From Burkholderia latens (lineage in GTDB: Bacteria; Pseudomonadota; Gammaproteobacteria; Burkholderiales; Burkholderiaceae): a DNA stretch of 62,398 nt. How positions within the stretch are numbered: the stretch's first letter is position 1; every line of letters starts with the position of its first letter. This document shows positions 44,324-54,000 of this stretch, one piece after another. The notes beneath the pieces were generated by a model. The model worked only from the letters and a program-made list of their open reading frames with translations. It had not been told where the DNA came from and did no database searches. The position numbers were made by a program, and so were the translations under genes. The stretch is from NCBI RefSeq assembly GCF_902499045.1, contig NZ_CABVPL010000047.1:1-62398 (forward strand), written 5' to 3'.

Positions 44324-45793
44324 ATGTCGACCATGTCCACCGTCCCTCTCGCGCAGATTCCGGCGCCGCACGATACGGCCACGCTCACGCTAGTCGACCA
44401 GCTCGTCCAGTGGGCGCGGCGCCGGATCGACGAACGGGTGTTCCGTCCCGGCATGCGGATGCCGTCGATCCGCAAGCTCGCGCTCGACAAGAGCGTGTCG
44501 CGCTTCACCGTCGTCGAGGCGTACGAGCGGCTCGTCGCGCAAGGGTATCTCGATTCGCGGCGCGGCTCCGGCTTCTACGTGCGCGAGCGCACGGCCGCCG
44601 GCCCGCAGCCGGCGGACAGCGTGGCACGCGCGGCCGAGGCCGCGCCCGTGCACAACACGATCGACGTCGTCTGGCTGCTGCGCAACATGCTGCACACCGT
44701 GAGCCCGGAAAAAGGGCCGGGTCTCGGCTACCTGCCGGGCCGCTGGCTGGACGGCGAGCTGATCACCGGCGCGCTGCGCGCGCTGGGGCGCCAGGCCGGC
44801 GCGCAGATGCTCGGGTTCGGCACCGCGCAGGGCTTCCTGCCGCTGCGCCAGCAACTGCAGACGCGGCTCGCGGAAGTCGAGATCGGCGCGAAGCCCGAGC
44901 AGCTCGTGCTGGTGTCGGGCATCACGCAGGCGATCGACCTGATCGCGCGCATTTACGTGCGGCCTGGCGACGCGGTGATCGTCGGCGATCCGGCGTGGTT
45001 CCAGATGTTCGGCCGCTTCGCGGCGCAGGGCGCGCAACTCGTCGGGATGCCGTATACGCCGGACGGTCCCGATCTCGACGCGCTGGAAACGCTCGTGCAG
45101 ATGTGGCGGCCGAAGATGCTGGTGATCAATTCGGTGCTGCAGAACCCGACCGGCACGTCGCTGTCGGCCGCGCAGGCGTTCCGGATCCTGAAGCTCGCGG
45201 AGGCGTACGACTTCCTGGTGGTCGAAGACGACGTGTACGGCGACCTGTGCCCGCCGAGCTATCCGGCCACGCGCCTCGCGAGCCTCGATCAGCTGAAGCG
45301 CGTGATCTACCTCGGCAGCTATTCGAAGACGCTCGCGGCAAACCTGCGGGTCGGCTATGTCGCGTGCGCGCCGGAAATCGCGAAGGCGATCACCGACCAG
45401 AAGATGCTGGTCGGGATGACCACGCCCGAGCTGAACGAGCGCGTGCTTTACAAGATCCTGACCGAGGGGCATTACCGGCGCCACGTCGAGCGGCTGCGCG
45501 CGCGGCTCGACGGCGTGCGCGACAAGACCGCGCGGATGCTCGAGCGTACGGGGCTGCGGCTCTTCACGATGCCGGCGGCCGGGATGTTCCTGTGGGCCGA
45601 CACGGGTGTCGACTCGGACGCGCTCGCGGCCGCCGCGCACGAAGCCGGCTTCCTGCTGACGCCGGGCAGCCTGTTCTCGCCGCAGCAGTCGCCGTCCACG
45701 TGGATGCGCTTCAACGTCGCGAATTGCGGCGATCCGGCGCTCCCCGGGCTGCTCGCGCGCTATATCGATTCGGCGGTGCGGCGCGCGCCGTGA
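44324..45793 (+). CDS. MocR/GntR regulator with aminotransferase-like domain
   Basis: A 489-residue regulator. A GntR winged helix (MRMPSIRKLALDKSVSRFTV, VEAYERLVAQGYLDSRRGSG; about 35-92) is linked to a class I aminotransferase-like domain (about 130-480) with SVLQNPTGTSLSAAQAFRIL, VVEDDVYGDLCP and the PLP lysine in LGSYSKTLAANLRVGYV. MocR proteins sense PLP-amino acid adducts and act as activators or repressors. It faces away from the VOC-EamA-aminotransferase-RidA group, which is its most likely target. The ATG at 44324 is in a suitable position after the repeats. Confidence 0.92.
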   Translation: MSTMSTVPLAQIPAPHDTATLTLVDQLVQWARRRIDERVFRPGMRMPSIRKLALDKSVSRFTVVEAYERLVAQGYLDSRRGSGFYVRERTAAGPQPADSVARAAEAAPVHNTIDVVWLLRNMLHTVSPEKGPGLGYLPGRWLDGELITGALRALGRQAGAQMLGFGTAQGFLPLRQQLQTRLAEVEIGAKPEQLVLVSGITQAIDLIARIYVRPGDAVIVGDPAWFQMFGRFAAQGAQLVGMPYTPDGPDLDALETLVQMWRPKMLVINSVLQNPTGTSLSAAQAFRILKLAEAYDFLVVEDDVYGDLCPPSYPATRLASLDQLKRVIYLGSYSKTLAANLRVGYVACAPEIAKAITDQKMLVGMTTPELNERVLYKILTEGHYRRHVERLRARLDGVRDKTARMLERTGLRLFTMPAAGMFLWADTGVDSDALAAAAHEAGFLLTPGSLFSPQQSPSTWMRFNVANCGDPALPGLLARYIDSAVRRAP

Positions 45794-45846
45794 CGCGGCG
45801 CGGATGGATCCGCGTTGCTTTGCCGCGACGCGGCAAATAGCACGCG

Positions 45847-46245
45847 CTACTGCTTCAGGCGCGCCATGCTGCAACTTAATGCATCGGCGCTATCGCGCTG
45901 GTAGCCGTCCAAGCTCCGGTAACCTTTTGCGATCCAGTAATCGGGGTAAGCCGGGTCGAAATTCAGCGATATCACCCGGAAACCGCAGGCTCGTCCCCGT
46001 AGCAAGAAGGCGATTTTCGGTTTGGCCGCAGTCAGGTCGCTTTCAATCACCCGATACGGGCGCTTCGCGCAATTGGCGAAAGGCGTGTGCCATTCGATCG
46101 TTTTTTCGGTCGCACGAAGTTGGCCATCGCATTGCCGGCCGTGACCGACGAACACCTCGGTAAGCGGCTGATTGCCGGCTTGCGCAACACCTGCCAGCAG
46201 CGCGGTAACAAGGCTCAACCCTTGGGCAATTCTCACCGCGTGCAT
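45847..46245 (-). CDS. Exported cysteine-containing protein, possible immunity partner
   Basis: A 132-residue protein with a signal peptide (MHAVRIAQGLSLVTALLAGV, cut near AQAG) and four cysteines in the mature part (RQCDGQL, ANCAKR, RACGFR, LSCSMA), so probably disulfide-bonded in the periplasm. GC is lower than that of its neighbours. It overlaps the end of the LysM-type gene at 46233-46658 by 13 bases. A small periplasmic protein coupled to a cell-wall-targeting protein could be its immunity factor or a lysozyme inhibitor; that is inference. No family recognised. Confidence 0.72.
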   Translation of the reverse strand: MHAVRIAQGLSLVTALLAGVAQAGNQPLTEVFVGHGRQCDGQLRATEKTIEWHTPFANCAKRPYRVIESDLTAAKPKIAFLLRGRACGFRVISLNFDPAYPDYWIAKGYRSLDGYQRDSADALSCSMARLKQ

Positions 46246-46658
46246 ACCGGTTCCTTGCGCTGCTGAATCGTTGCCAGCGCATAATCGAGCTTCTTTGCGT
46301 AGGTGTCTGGCGCTTTCGTGTTGTAAAGTCGACCGACATTTGCCGTAGTCATCGGCTGCCAGCCTATGATGACTTTGCGTATCGCTGCCTTCCGATATTT
46401 CAAGACTTGCCCCGGGCGTAACGTGCCAATACCCGGATCGAGTGCGCGCAGCGTGTCGATTGTCGAACCCTGTTGTCGGGCAATTTTGTCCAGGCTATCG
46501 CCAGTTTTGACGGAAATTTCGTATGTTCGTCGATCCGGGTCCGGTACGCTTTGCATTGAGAAGTTCGCCAAGCGCATGAGCAGGTAACCAATAGCGGCGC
46601 GGATGTTGTAAGCAGGCACGGTGTAGCCATATCGGGTTGCCTCCGTGTTTAGTGTCAT
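46233..46658 (-). CDS. LysM-domain protein, possibly the 3' remnant of a muramidase
   Basis: A 141-residue protein. The first 35 residues (LNTEATRYGYTVPAYNIRAA, IGYLLMRLANFSMQSV) read like the end of a lysozyme/transglycosylase-type catalytic domain. A LysM domain follows (RTYEISVKTGDSLDKIARQQ, GSTIDTLRALDPGIGTLRPG). There is no signal peptide. Upstream of 46658 the frame stays open but reads as non-protein-like sequence, so the N-terminal catalytic part seems missing. It may be a 5'-truncated gene from a larger peptidoglycan hydrolase or secretion-system effector. Lower GC than neighbours. Overlaps the exported protein by 13 bases. Confidence 0.6.
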   Translation of the reverse strand: MTLNTEATRYGYTVPAYNIRAAIGYLLMRLANFSMQSVPDPDRRTYEISVKTGDSLDKIARQQGSTIDTLRALDPGIGTLRPGQVLKYRKAAIRKVIIGWQPMTTANVGRLYNTKAPDTYAKKLDYALATIQQRKEPVCTR

Positions 46659-46906
46659 ACGTTCCAGCGCTGATTCGGTCCCCGCTCTGGCGCAGCGCAC
46701 CGTGGCGATCCGACGCTGCGGGCGTTTCCGCCCCACCACTGCAACGCGTCGATGCGGTCGCTCGGCCGGATCGGCGCGCGCCCAGCATTTGAACAAATTT
46801 CCGTCCGCGGCAACATCGGACACGTTCGAATCTATGCGAATTGGTATCGCGTCGGTCAGCCGCACAGGCGGCCCGTGCGATCCGCATGCCGCGATCGCCC
46901 CGGACC

Positions 46907-46934
46907 CTTGAAATCGGGTCGTTCGTCCCCAGAT
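46907..46934 (+). promoter_or_regulatory. Heat-shock (sigma-32) promoter of htpG
   Basis: CTTGAAA at 46907-46913 and CCCCAGAT at 46927-46934 are separated by 13 bases, very close to the sigma-32 consensus CTTGAAA/CCCCATnT. It lies about 70 bases before the htpG ATG. The remaining part of the 346-base gap (46659-46906) shows no other feature. Confidence 0.8.
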
Positions 46935-47004
46935 GAGCGCGCAAACCCGTCCGGCATGGCGCGGCGGGGCGCCTATCAAGTTCAAGTAAGAGGAAACAGC
47001 ATCC

Positions 47005-48903
47005 ATGGCACATGAAACGATGAGCTTTCAGGCAGAGGTCAAGCAACTCCTCCACCTGATGATTCATTCGCTCTACAGCAACAAGGAAATCTTCCTGCGC
47101 GAACTGGTGTCGAACGCGTCCGACGCGGCCGACAAGCTGCGTTTCGAAGCGCTCGCGGACAACGCGCTGTACGAGAACGATCCGAACCTGCGCATCCGCA
47201 TCGGCTTCGACAAGGCCGCGCGCACGATCACGATCGACGACAACGGCATCGGCATGAGCCGCGACGAGGCGATCGCGAACCTCGGCACGATCGCGCGTTC
47301 GGGCACCAAGGAATTCTTCACGAAGCTGTCGGGCGACCAGCAGAAGGATGCGGCACTGATCGGCCAGTTCGGTGTCGGCTTCTACTCGGGTTTCATCGTC
47401 GCCGACAAGATCACCGTCGAGACGCGCCGCGCCGGACTGCCGGCGAACGAGGCCGTGCGCTGGGAAAGCGCGGGCGAGGGCGATTTCACGATCGACGCGA
47501 TCGAACGCGCGCAGCGCGGCACGACGATCACGCTGCACCTGCGCGAAGGCGAGGACGACCTGCTGTCGTCGCACCGCCTGAAGTCGATCATCCAGAAGTA
47601 TTCCGATCACATCGCGCTGCCGATCCTGATGCGCAAGGAAGAATGGGATCAGGAAAAGGGCGAGATGGTCCTGAAGGACGAGGACGAAACCGTCAACCAG
47701 GCGAGCGCGCTGTGGACGCGTTCGAAGAGCGACATCACCGACGAGCAGTACACGCAGTTCTATCAGCACATCGCGCACGACCACCAGGATCCGCTCGCGT
47801 GGACCCACAACCGCGTCGAAGGCCGCAGCGAATACACGCAGCTGCTGTTCGTGCCGGCGCGCGCGCCGTTCGACCTGTGGAACCGCGACTACCGCGGCGG
47901 GCTGAAGCTGTACGTGAAGCGCGTGTTCATCATGGACGACGCCGAGCAGCTGCTGCCGCAATACCTGCGTTTCGTGAAGGGCGTCGTCGATTCGGCCGAC
48001 CTGCCGCTGAACGTGTCGCGTGAAATCCTGCAGGAAAGCCGCGACGTGAAGGCGATCCGCGAAGGCGTGACGAAGCGCGCGCTGTCGATGCTCGAGGAAC
48101 TCGCGAACGCGGAAGACGACGCCGGCAAGGAAAAGTACAAGACGTTCTGGAGCGCGTTCGGCCAGGTGCTGAAGGAAGGCGTCGGCGAGGATCACGCGAA
48201 CCGCGAGCGCATCGCGAAGCTGCTGCGCTTCGCGTCGACGCATGGCGACACCGACGCGCAGGACGTGTCGCTCGCCGACTACGTGTCGCGGATGAAGCCC
48301 GAGCAGAGCAAGATCTACTACGTGACCGCCGACACGTGGCAGGCCGCGAAGAACAGCCCGCATCTGGAAGTGTTCCGCAAGAAGGGCGTCGAGGTGCTGT
48401 TGCTGACCGATCGCGTCGACGAATGGATGCTGTCGTTCCTGCACGAATTCGACGGCAAGCCGCTCGCGAGCGTGGCGCGCGGCGATCTCGACCTCGGCGA
48501 GCTGAACGACGAGGAGAAGAAGGCGCAGGAGCAGGCGGGCGAGGCGATCAAGCCGGTCGTCGAGAAGATGAAGGAAGCGCTCGGCGACAAGGTCAAGGAA
48601 GTGCGCGTCACGTTCCGCCTGACCGATTCGCCGTCGTGCCTGGTCGCGGACGACAACGACATGAGCGGTTATCTGCAGCGAATGCTGAAGGCCGCCGGCC
48701 AGAAAGCGCCGGCGATGCAGCCGATCCTCGAAATCAACCCGGAGCACGCGCTCGTGAAGCAGCTGAACGCCGACAGCGCCGATTTCGGCGACTGGTGCCA
48801 CCTGCTGTTCGACCAGGCGTTGCTGGCCGAAGGCGGGATGCTCGATGATCCGGCGAGCTTCGTGAAGCGGACCAACGCGCTGCTGCTGTCGCGCACGGCG
48901 TGA
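47005..48903 (+). CDS. htpG: Chaperone HtpG (bacterial Hsp90)
   Basis: A 632-residue chaperone of normal length. The N-terminal ATP site is clear: [49 protein letters not shown]. The middle domain has [20 protein letters not shown] and [20 protein letters not shown], followed by the dimerising C-terminal domain. There is no charged linker and no MEEVD, as expected in bacteria. It refolds or remodels clients with DnaK in the cytoplasm. An AAGAGGA site and a sigma-32 promoter precede it. Confidence 0.97.
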   Translation: MAHETMSFQAEVKQLLHLMIHSLYSNKEIFLRELVSNASDAADKLRFEALADNALYENDPNLRIRIGFDKAARTITIDDNGIGMSRDEAIANLGTIARSGTKEFFTKLSGDQQKDAALIGQFGVGFYSGFIVADKITVETRRAGLPANEAVRWESAGEGDFTIDAIERAQRGTTITLHLREGEDDLLSSHRLKSIIQKYSDHIALPILMRKEEWDQEKGEMVLKDEDETVNQASALWTRSKSDITDEQYTQFYQHIAHDHQDPLAWTHNRVEGRSEYTQLLFVPARAPFDLWNRDYRGGLKLYVKRVFIMDDAEQLLPQYLRFVKGVVDSADLPLNVSREILQESRDVKAIREGVTKRALSMLEELANAEDDAGKEKYKTFWSAFGQVLKEGVGEDHANRERIAKLLRFASTHGDTDAQDVSLADYVSRMKPEQSKIYYVTADTWQAAKNSPHLEVFRKKGVEVLLLTDRVDEWMLSFLHEFDGKPLASVARGDLDLGELNDEEKKAQEQAGEAIKPVVEKMKEALGDKVKEVRVTFRLTDSPSCLVADDNDMSGYLQRMLKAAGQKAPAMQPILEINPEHALVKQLNADSADFGDWCHLLFDQALLAEGGMLDDPASFVKRTNALLLSRTA

Positions 48904-48911
48904 ACGCGCGG

Positions 48912-49508
48912 ATGCGATTCGACGGCGCGCGGGCCGGCTGGCGCGAAACGCCGCGGCCCGGCTGCACGCTCGATCAGCGCGACTGGCTGACGCGCGGCGG
49001 ATCGCTGACCGCGCATCTCGCGCGGCTCGGCGGCGTGAGCGTGCGCGTGACGCGCGAGGCCGTCGACGTTCCATGGTTCGACGAGCCGGACGCGCTCGGC
49101 AGCGCGCAGCGCGCGCCGATGTGGGTGCGCGAGGTGATTCTGTCGGTCGACGGCACGCCGTACGTCGCCGCGCACAGCATCGCACCGCTCGCGGCCAGCA
49201 AGGGCGTGTGGCAGGCGATGCGGCGGCTGCGCACGCGGCCGCTCGCCGAGCTGCTGTACAGCGATCCGCAGGTCGAGCGCTCGGCGCTCGTCAGCCGGCG
49301 CGTGATCGCCGGCCATCCGCTGTATGCGCTCGCCTGCCATGCGTTGCAGGGCGCGCGGGCGCCGCACGCGTTCGCCGCGCGGCGCTCGGTGTTTCAGCGG
49401 CACGGCAAGCCGCTGATGGTCACCGAATGCATGCTGCCGGCGCTGTGGCGTCATCTCGACGCGCACGGCGACGGGCCGCGGTCCGCGGGGCCGCACGGAG
49501 AACGCTGA
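48912..49508 (+). CDS. ubiC: Chorismate lyase
   Basis: A 198-residue enzyme that splits chorismate into pyruvate and 4-hydroxybenzoate, the first committed step of ubiquinone synthesis. Family patterns include [40 protein letters not shown] (with the active-site Arg) and LVTE-like [12 protein letters not shown] (with the Glu). The ATG at 48912 is preferred; a GTG at 48900, overlapping the htpG stop, is possible. It is tightly spaced after htpG, and its TGA overlaps the next ATG as TGATG. Confidence 0.92.
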   Translation: MRFDGARAGWRETPRPGCTLDQRDWLTRGGSLTAHLARLGGVSVRVTREAVDVPWFDEPDALGSAQRAPMWVREVILSVDGTPYVAAHSIAPLAASKGVWQAMRRLRTRPLAELLYSDPQVERSALVSRRVIAGHPLYALACHALQGARAPHAFAARRSVFQRHGKPLMVTECMLPALWRHLDAHGDGPRSAGPHGER

Positions 49509-49984
49509 TGCTGCAAGGCTTTGCGCCGGTCGTCGCACCGCATACGCATACGATGATCCTCGGGAGCTTTCCCGGCGAGGCGTCGCTCGACGCCGCGCAG
49601 TACTACGCGCATCCGCGCAATCAGTTCTGGCGGTTGTTGGGCGCGGTGCTCGGCGAGCCGGGGCTGCACGAGCTCGCGTACGACGCGCGGCTCGAGCGGG
49701 TGCTCGCGCATGGCATCGGCATCTGGGACGTCCTCGATGCGTGCCATCGCGAAGGCAGCCTCGATTCCGCGATCCGCAATGCGAAGCCGAACGACTTCGC
49801 GTCGTTGCGCGAGCATGCGCCGTTGCTGAAGAAAGTATGTTTCAACGGGAAGACGGCAGGGCGGTTTGCTGGCGTCATCGGCGAGGCCGGGTACGAGACG
49901 CTCGTGCTGCCTTCGTCGAGCCCCGCCAATGCGATGTTGTCGTTCGAGCAGAAGCTCGAACACTGGCGTCGAATCGTGCTTTGA
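49508..49984 (+). CDS. DNA-deoxyinosine/uracil glycosylase (UDG superfamily)
   Basis: A 158-residue single-domain base-excision enzyme. ILGSFPGEASLDAAQYYAHP then NQFWRLLGAV matches the motif-1 region of the MUG/HDG group, and LVLPSSSPANAMLSFEQKLE gives the second motif (SSPAN). It probably removes hypoxanthine, and perhaps uracil, from DNA. The ATG overlaps the ubiC stop, so it is the third gene of an htpG-ubiC unit, at least translationally coupled to ubiC. Confidence 0.88.
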   Translation: MLQGFAPVVAPHTHTMILGSFPGEASLDAAQYYAHPRNQFWRLLGAVLGEPGLHELAYDARLERVLAHGIGIWDVLDACHREGSLDSAIRNAKPNDFASLREHAPLLKKVCFNGKTAGRFAGVIGEAGYETLVLPSSSPANAMLSFEQKLEHWRRIVL

Positions 49985-50055
49985 TCGGCCGGGCGTTGCC
50001 GGCAGCATGGGCGGCCAGCGCATCGCCTTCAGATCCTTGCGGGTCGCGTCGAAGC

Positions 50056-50310
50056 TCAATCGTCGTTGCCCCATCGCCAGCGGGGCTTCTCGCCCTTGAC
50101 CCAGCAAACGGCGGTCAGCAGCGTGACGAGCACCACGATGCACGCGGCGTACGCAATCGGCGAACGTTGCGGCGGCGCGAGCCACGCGCTCGCGACGACG
50201 CCGATCGCGAACAGCAGCAGCACGGCCCACCCCTGCCACGCGACGGGCAAACCCCATCCCCACCCGTAGCGCTTTGCCGGGAACCAGATCTTCTTGTCGT
50301 TCGAGGTCAT
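50056..50310 (-). CDS. Small two-helix membrane protein
   Basis: An 84-residue protein with two membrane helices (AWQGWAVLLLFAIGVVASAW and AYAACIVVLVTLLTAVCWVK) and a basic/Trp-rich tail, WVKGEKPRWRWGNDD. Similar small proteins, often annotated as hypothetical inner-membrane proteins, occur across Burkholderia. The start MTSNDKKIW at 50310 is chosen over 50364. Single gene converging on the glycosylase. Confidence 0.78.
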   Translation of the reverse strand: MTSNDKKIWFPAKRYGWGWGLPVAWQGWAVLLLFAIGVVASAWLAPPQRSPIAYAACIVVLVTLLTAVCWVKGEKPRWRWGNDD

Positions 50311-50399
50311 GTCAGTACTCGCGGTCAGTGGATTCCCACCAATGCTATCCTCTCGTCCGCTCATCCAGCCTGATCCAGCATCACTCAGCGAGATTCACC

Positions 50400-51317
50400 A
50401 TGACCCGATTGATCAAGCGCGCGTCCGCCGAGGCACGCGCGTTCAAGCAACGCCAGCCGTCCGCGTACAACGGCTCGGAAAAACTCCAGCCGCCGCGCGT
50501 GAAGCGCCGCCCGGAGATCGACGAACACGACGACGTGCCCGTCCTCGACGCGCCGCGCAAGCCGCGTTTCGCGCCGGTCACGTTCTCCGAAGAACGCGGC
50601 GTGCGCTTCCTGCACTTCGGCACCGAGTGGGTGCAGGGCGCGATGCGCATCTCGAAGCCGCTCCACATCGAGCTCGAATACGCGCAGCAGATGATGGCGT
50701 GGCTGCTGTTCCTCGAAACGCCCGAGCGGATCGTCCAGCTCGGGCTCGGCACCGGCGCGCTGACGAAGTTCTCGCACCGCTTCCTGCCGCGCGCGAAGGT
50801 CGAGGCCGTCGAACTGAACCCGGCCGTGATCGTCGCCGCGCGTACGATGTTCGCGCTGCCGCCCGATGACGAACGCCTCGTCGTGCACGAAGCCGACGCC
50901 TGGGATTTCGTCAACGATCCGGCCAACCGCGGCACGACGGGCGCGCTGCAAATCGACCTGTACGATGCGACCGCGCGCGGCCCGGTGCTCGACAGCGTCG
51001 CGTTCTATCGCGCGGTGCGCGGCTGCCTCGCGGATGCCGGCATCGCGACGATCAACCTGTTCGGCGACCATCCGAGCTTCGTGCGCAACATGAAGCATCT
51101 GAACGCGGCGTTCGACCATCGCGTGATCGCGCTGCCGGAAGTGCACGACGGCAACCGGATCGCGCTCGCGTTCTCGGGCCCCGCGCTCGACGTATCGTTC
51201 GCACAGCTGGACGCTCGGGCGAAGCTGATCGAGGACACGCTGAAGCTGCCCGCGCGCAAGTGGGTGAAAGCTTTGAAAGAAACGACGGGCGCACGCGACG
51301 CATCGTTCGCGATCTGA
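50400..51317 (+). CDS. Spermidine-synthase-like methyltransferase-fold protein
   Basis: A 305-residue protein. The Rossmann-type motif IVQLGLGTGALTKFSHRF near residue 120 and VEAVELNPAVIVAARTMF near 142, followed by HEADAWDFVNDP, match the SpeE-like fold. The N-terminal 60 residues are basic and unrelated to SpeE. Several residues normally needed to bind putrescine are not obvious, so aminopropyl transfer should not be assumed. It is a single gene on the plus strand. Confidence 0.85.
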   Translation: MTRLIKRASAEARAFKQRQPSAYNGSEKLQPPRVKRRPEIDEHDDVPVLDAPRKPRFAPVTFSEERGVRFLHFGTEWVQGAMRISKPLHIELEYAQQMMAWLLFLETPERIVQLGLGTGALTKFSHRFLPRAKVEAVELNPAVIVAARTMFALPPDDERLVVHEADAWDFVNDPANRGTTGALQIDLYDATARGPVLDSVAFYRAVRGCLADAGIATINLFGDHPSFVRNMKHLNAAFDHRVIALPEVHDGNRIALAFSGPALDVSFAQLDARAKLIEDTLKLPARKWVKALKETTGARDASFAI

Positions 51318-51515
51318 CGCTCATGCGCGCGCCGCATGCCGGTGCAACCGCGCGCTCAGGGGCGGATCACCTCGGGTTCGCCCCCGCTTGACCGCTCGCC
51401 CGCGGCTCCTATACTGGCGCGAAGCCAGGGGAGCCGCAGCTTACCCGTTTTGCCGCTCCTCTCGCCGCCGTACCCGCTCAACAAGATCGATAACCGGGAA
51501 AGATGAGGAGACGTC

Positions 51516-51758
51516 ATGGCTCACGATGCCGACGCCAATCGGGCCGCCAAGCGCTGGCTCTGGCTGCTGGTGCTGCCGCTGATCGCGATGGTCTGGGTGC
51601 CGTCGTACAGCAAGATCGAACCGCAATGGCTGGGATTTCCGTTTTTCTATTGGTACCAGCTGCTGTGGGTGTTCATTAGCGCGGTGATCACCGCGTTCGT
51701 CTACTACAAGACCAAGGACGCGTGGAAGTCGACCGGCACGCCCGGAGGTGCACGATGA
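51516..51758 (+). CDS. DUF3311 small subunit of a solute symporter
   Basis: An 80-residue protein with two membrane helices (WLLVLPLIAMVWVPSYSKIE and FFYWYQLLWVFISAVITAFV), matching DUF3311. In Proteobacteria such proteins are encoded directly before Na+/solute symporters and probably help their assembly. Here it overlaps the symporter gene by 4 bases (ATGA). GATGAGGAG precedes its ATG. Confidence 0.9.
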   Translation: MAHDADANRAAKRWLWLLVLPLIAMVWVPSYSKIEPQWLGFPFFYWYQLLWVFISAVITAFVYYKTKDAWKSTGTPGGAR

Positions 51759-53305
51759 ACCTCGGCGCTACCTTCGTCTTCGTCCTGCTGTTCATCGGCG
51801 TGACCATCCTCGGCTTTCTCGCCGCGAACTGGCGGCGCGGCGATCTCGCCCACCTCGACGAATGGGGCCTCGGCGGCCGCCGCTTCGGCACGATCGTCAC
51901 GTGGTTCCTGCTCGGCGGGGACCTCTATACGGCGTACACGTTCGTTGCGGTGCCCGCGCTCGTGTTCGGCGCCGGCGCGATGGGCTTTTTCGCGCTGCCG
52001 TACACGATCCTGATCTACCCGTTCGCGTTCGTCGTGTTCCCGAAGCTGTGGAGCATCGCGAAGCGGCACGGCTACGTGACGGCCGCCGACTTCGTCAACG
52101 CCCGCTACGGCAGCCGGATGCTCGCGCTCGCGATCGCGGTGACGGGCATCCTCGCGACGATGCCGTACATCGCGCTGCAGCTCGTCGGCATCGAAGTCGT
52201 GATCGGCGCGCTGGGTTTCGACACGACCGGCTTCGTCGGCGACCTGCCGCTCATCATCGCGTTCGCGATCCTCGCCGCCTACACGTACACGTCGGGGCTG
52301 CGCGCGCCCGCGATGATCGCGATCGTGAAGGACATCCTGATCTACATCACGATCGCCGCGGCGATCATCGTGATCCCCGCGAAGCTCGGCGGGTTCGGGC
52401 ACATCTTCTCGACGGTGCCGCCCGCGAAGCTGCTGCTGAAGGCGCCGGACGCGACGAGCCTGAACGGCTACAGCGCGTACGCGACGCTCGCGATCGGCTC
52501 CGCGCTCGCGCTGTTCCTGTATCCGCACTCGGTCACGGCGATCCTGTCGTCGTCGTCGGGCAACACGATCCGCCGCAACATGGCGATGCTGCCCGCGTAT
52601 TCGTTCGTGCTCGGCCTGCTCGCGCTGCTCGGCTACATGGCGCTCGCATCCGGCGTGAAGGACATGCCGCAGTACGCGCCGTACTTCAAGGCGTTCGGCC
52701 CGAACTTCGCGGTGCCCGCGCTGTTCCTGAACTACTTCCCGTCGTGGTTCGTCGGCGTCGCGTTCGCGGCGATCGGCATCGGCGCGCTGGTGCCGGCGGC
52801 GATCATGTCGATCGCGGCCGCGAACCTGTACACGCGCAACATCCACCGCGAGTTCGTCAACCGCAACATGACGCACGACCAGGAGACGCACGTCGCGAAG
52901 CTCGTGTCGCTGATCGTGAAGGTCGGCGCGGTCGCGTTCATCCTCGGGCTGCCGCTGACGTACGCGATCCAGCTGCAGCTGCTCGGCGGAATCTGGATCA
53001 TCCAGACGCTGCCGGCGATCGTGCTCGGCCTGTACACGCGCGTGCTCGACCACCGCGGCCTGCTCATCGGCTGGGCGGCCGGCATCGTGTGCGGCACGTG
53101 GATGGCGATCTCGCTGAAGCTGGCCGGCTCCATCTTCACGATCCATCTGTTCGGTCTCGCGATTCCCGGCTACGCGGCGGTGTGGTCGCTGATCGTGAAC
53201 CTCGTGGTGTCGGTCGCGGTGAGCGTACTGGTGCGCGTGATCGGGATGACGCATGCGGAGGACCGCACGCGGCCGGAGGACTATCTCGACGTCGTCGAGA
53301 GCTGA
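51755..53305 (+). CDS. mctP: Sodium:solute symporter, monocarboxylate (MctP) type
   Basis: A 516-residue SSS-family transporter with about 13 membrane helices. Typical segments are LGGRRFGTIVTWFLLGGDLY, YTSGLRAPAMIAIVKDILIY, and SVTAILSSSSGNTIRRNMAM. The combination with a DUF3311 partner is characteristic of MctP, which takes up lactate, pyruvate and other short acids. The gene name is offered by this context and could be wrong in detail. The ATG at 51755 overlaps the partner's stop and has GGAGGTG before it. A perfect hairpin follows at 53367. Confidence 0.85.
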   Translation: MNLGATFVFVLLFIGVTILGFLAANWRRGDLAHLDEWGLGGRRFGTIVTWFLLGGDLYTAYTFVAVPALVFGAGAMGFFALPYTILIYPFAFVVFPKLWSIAKRHGYVTAADFVNARYGSRMLALAIAVTGILATMPYIALQLVGIEVVIGALGFDTTGFVGDLPLIIAFAILAAYTYTSGLRAPAMIAIVKDILIYITIAAAIIVIPAKLGGFGHIFSTVPPAKLLLKAPDATSLNGYSAYATLAIGSALALFLYPHSVTAILSSSSGNTIRRNMAMLPAYSFVLGLLALLGYMALASGVKDMPQYAPYFKAFGPNFAVPALFLNYFPSWFVGVAFAAIGIGALVPAAIMSIAAANLYTRNIHREFVNRNMTHDQETHVAKLVSLIVKVGAVAFILGLPLTYAIQLQLLGGIWIIQTLPAIVLGLYTRVLDHRGLLIGWAAGIVCGTWMAISLKLAGSIFTIHLFGLAIPGYAAVWSLIVNLVVSVAVSVLVRVIGMTHAEDRTRPEDYLDVVES

Positions 53306-53366
53306 TACGCGCGGTGCGGTGCGGCTGCCAGCCGCGCGGCGAACGTCGTGCGGCAATGAAAACTGG

Positions 53367-53402
53367 AAACGCCCGCCACTTCGCAGTGGCGGGCGTTTTC
53401 GT
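53367..53402. terminator. Strong bidirectional terminator
   Basis: AAACGCCCGCCACT (53367-53380) pairs perfectly with AGTGGCGGGCGTTT (53385-53398), loop TTCGC-type of 4 bases, followed by T's on the plus strand and preceded by A's. It separates the convergent symporter and VOC genes. Confidence 0.85.
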
Positions 53403-53407
53403 TCGCG

Positions 53408-53863
53408 TCAGCCTTGCGCGCGTTTCGCGAGTTCCTCGCGTTGCGACAGGTCCTCGACGTTGACCATCCAGTGCACGCCGAAGCGATCCTTCGCCATCCC
53501 GAAGCCGAGCGCCCAGAACGTCTTGCCGAACGGCATCGTCACTTCGCCGCCGTCGGCGAGCGCGTTGAACAGCTTCTGGCCTTCGTCGACGGTCGCCGGG
53601 TTCAGCGACAGCGAATAGCCGGCGTGCGCGGCGCCGGCCGGTTGACTGCAGTCGCCGTCCGAGCACATGATCATCGACTCGCCGATCGTGAAGCTTGCGT
53701 GCATCACCTTGTCCGCCATTTCCGGCGCGATCGGGTAATCGGGATTCGGCGGCGCATCCTTGAAGTGCATCTTGAACATCGTCTTCGCGCCGAGCGCCTT
53801 TTCGTAGAACTGAAGGGCTTCTTCCGCGCGGCCGTAGAACGTCAGATACGGTTGGACTTGCAT
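53408..53863 (-). CDS. VOC-family PhnB-like protein
   Basis: A 151-residue protein. MQVQPYLTFYGRAEEALQFY, KALGAKTMFKMHFKD, SLSLNPATVDEGQKLFNALA and TFWALGFGMAKDRFGVHWMV are the usual PhnB/3-demethylubiquinone-9 methyltransferase-like VOC patterns. Catalytic role unknown. CAGGAGACAACG before the ATG at 53863 supports the start over the longer frame to 54022. Single gene. Confidence 0.9.
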   Translation of the reverse strand: MQVQPYLTFYGRAEEALQFYEKALGAKTMFKMHFKDAPPNPDYPIAPEMADKVMHASFTIGESMIMCSDGDCSQPAGAAHAGYSLSLNPATVDEGQKLFNALADGGEVTMPFGKTFWALGFGMAKDRFGVHWMVNVEDLSQREELAKRAQG

Positions 53864-54000
53864 CGTTGTCTCCTGTGGACCGGACAGGCGCGTCGGCGCC
53901 CGCTCGGGTACTGCGGGGATTGACCGGGAAGAGCGCGACGGGATGCGGCCGCCGCACTCGTGACGTGGATTGTAGTGCGCGCGCCTGACGGTGGAATGAA

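Noticed and set aside
46659-47006. N-terminal extension of the LysM gene up to 47006
   Set aside because: The extra residues overlap the htpG promoter and leader and do not look like protein.
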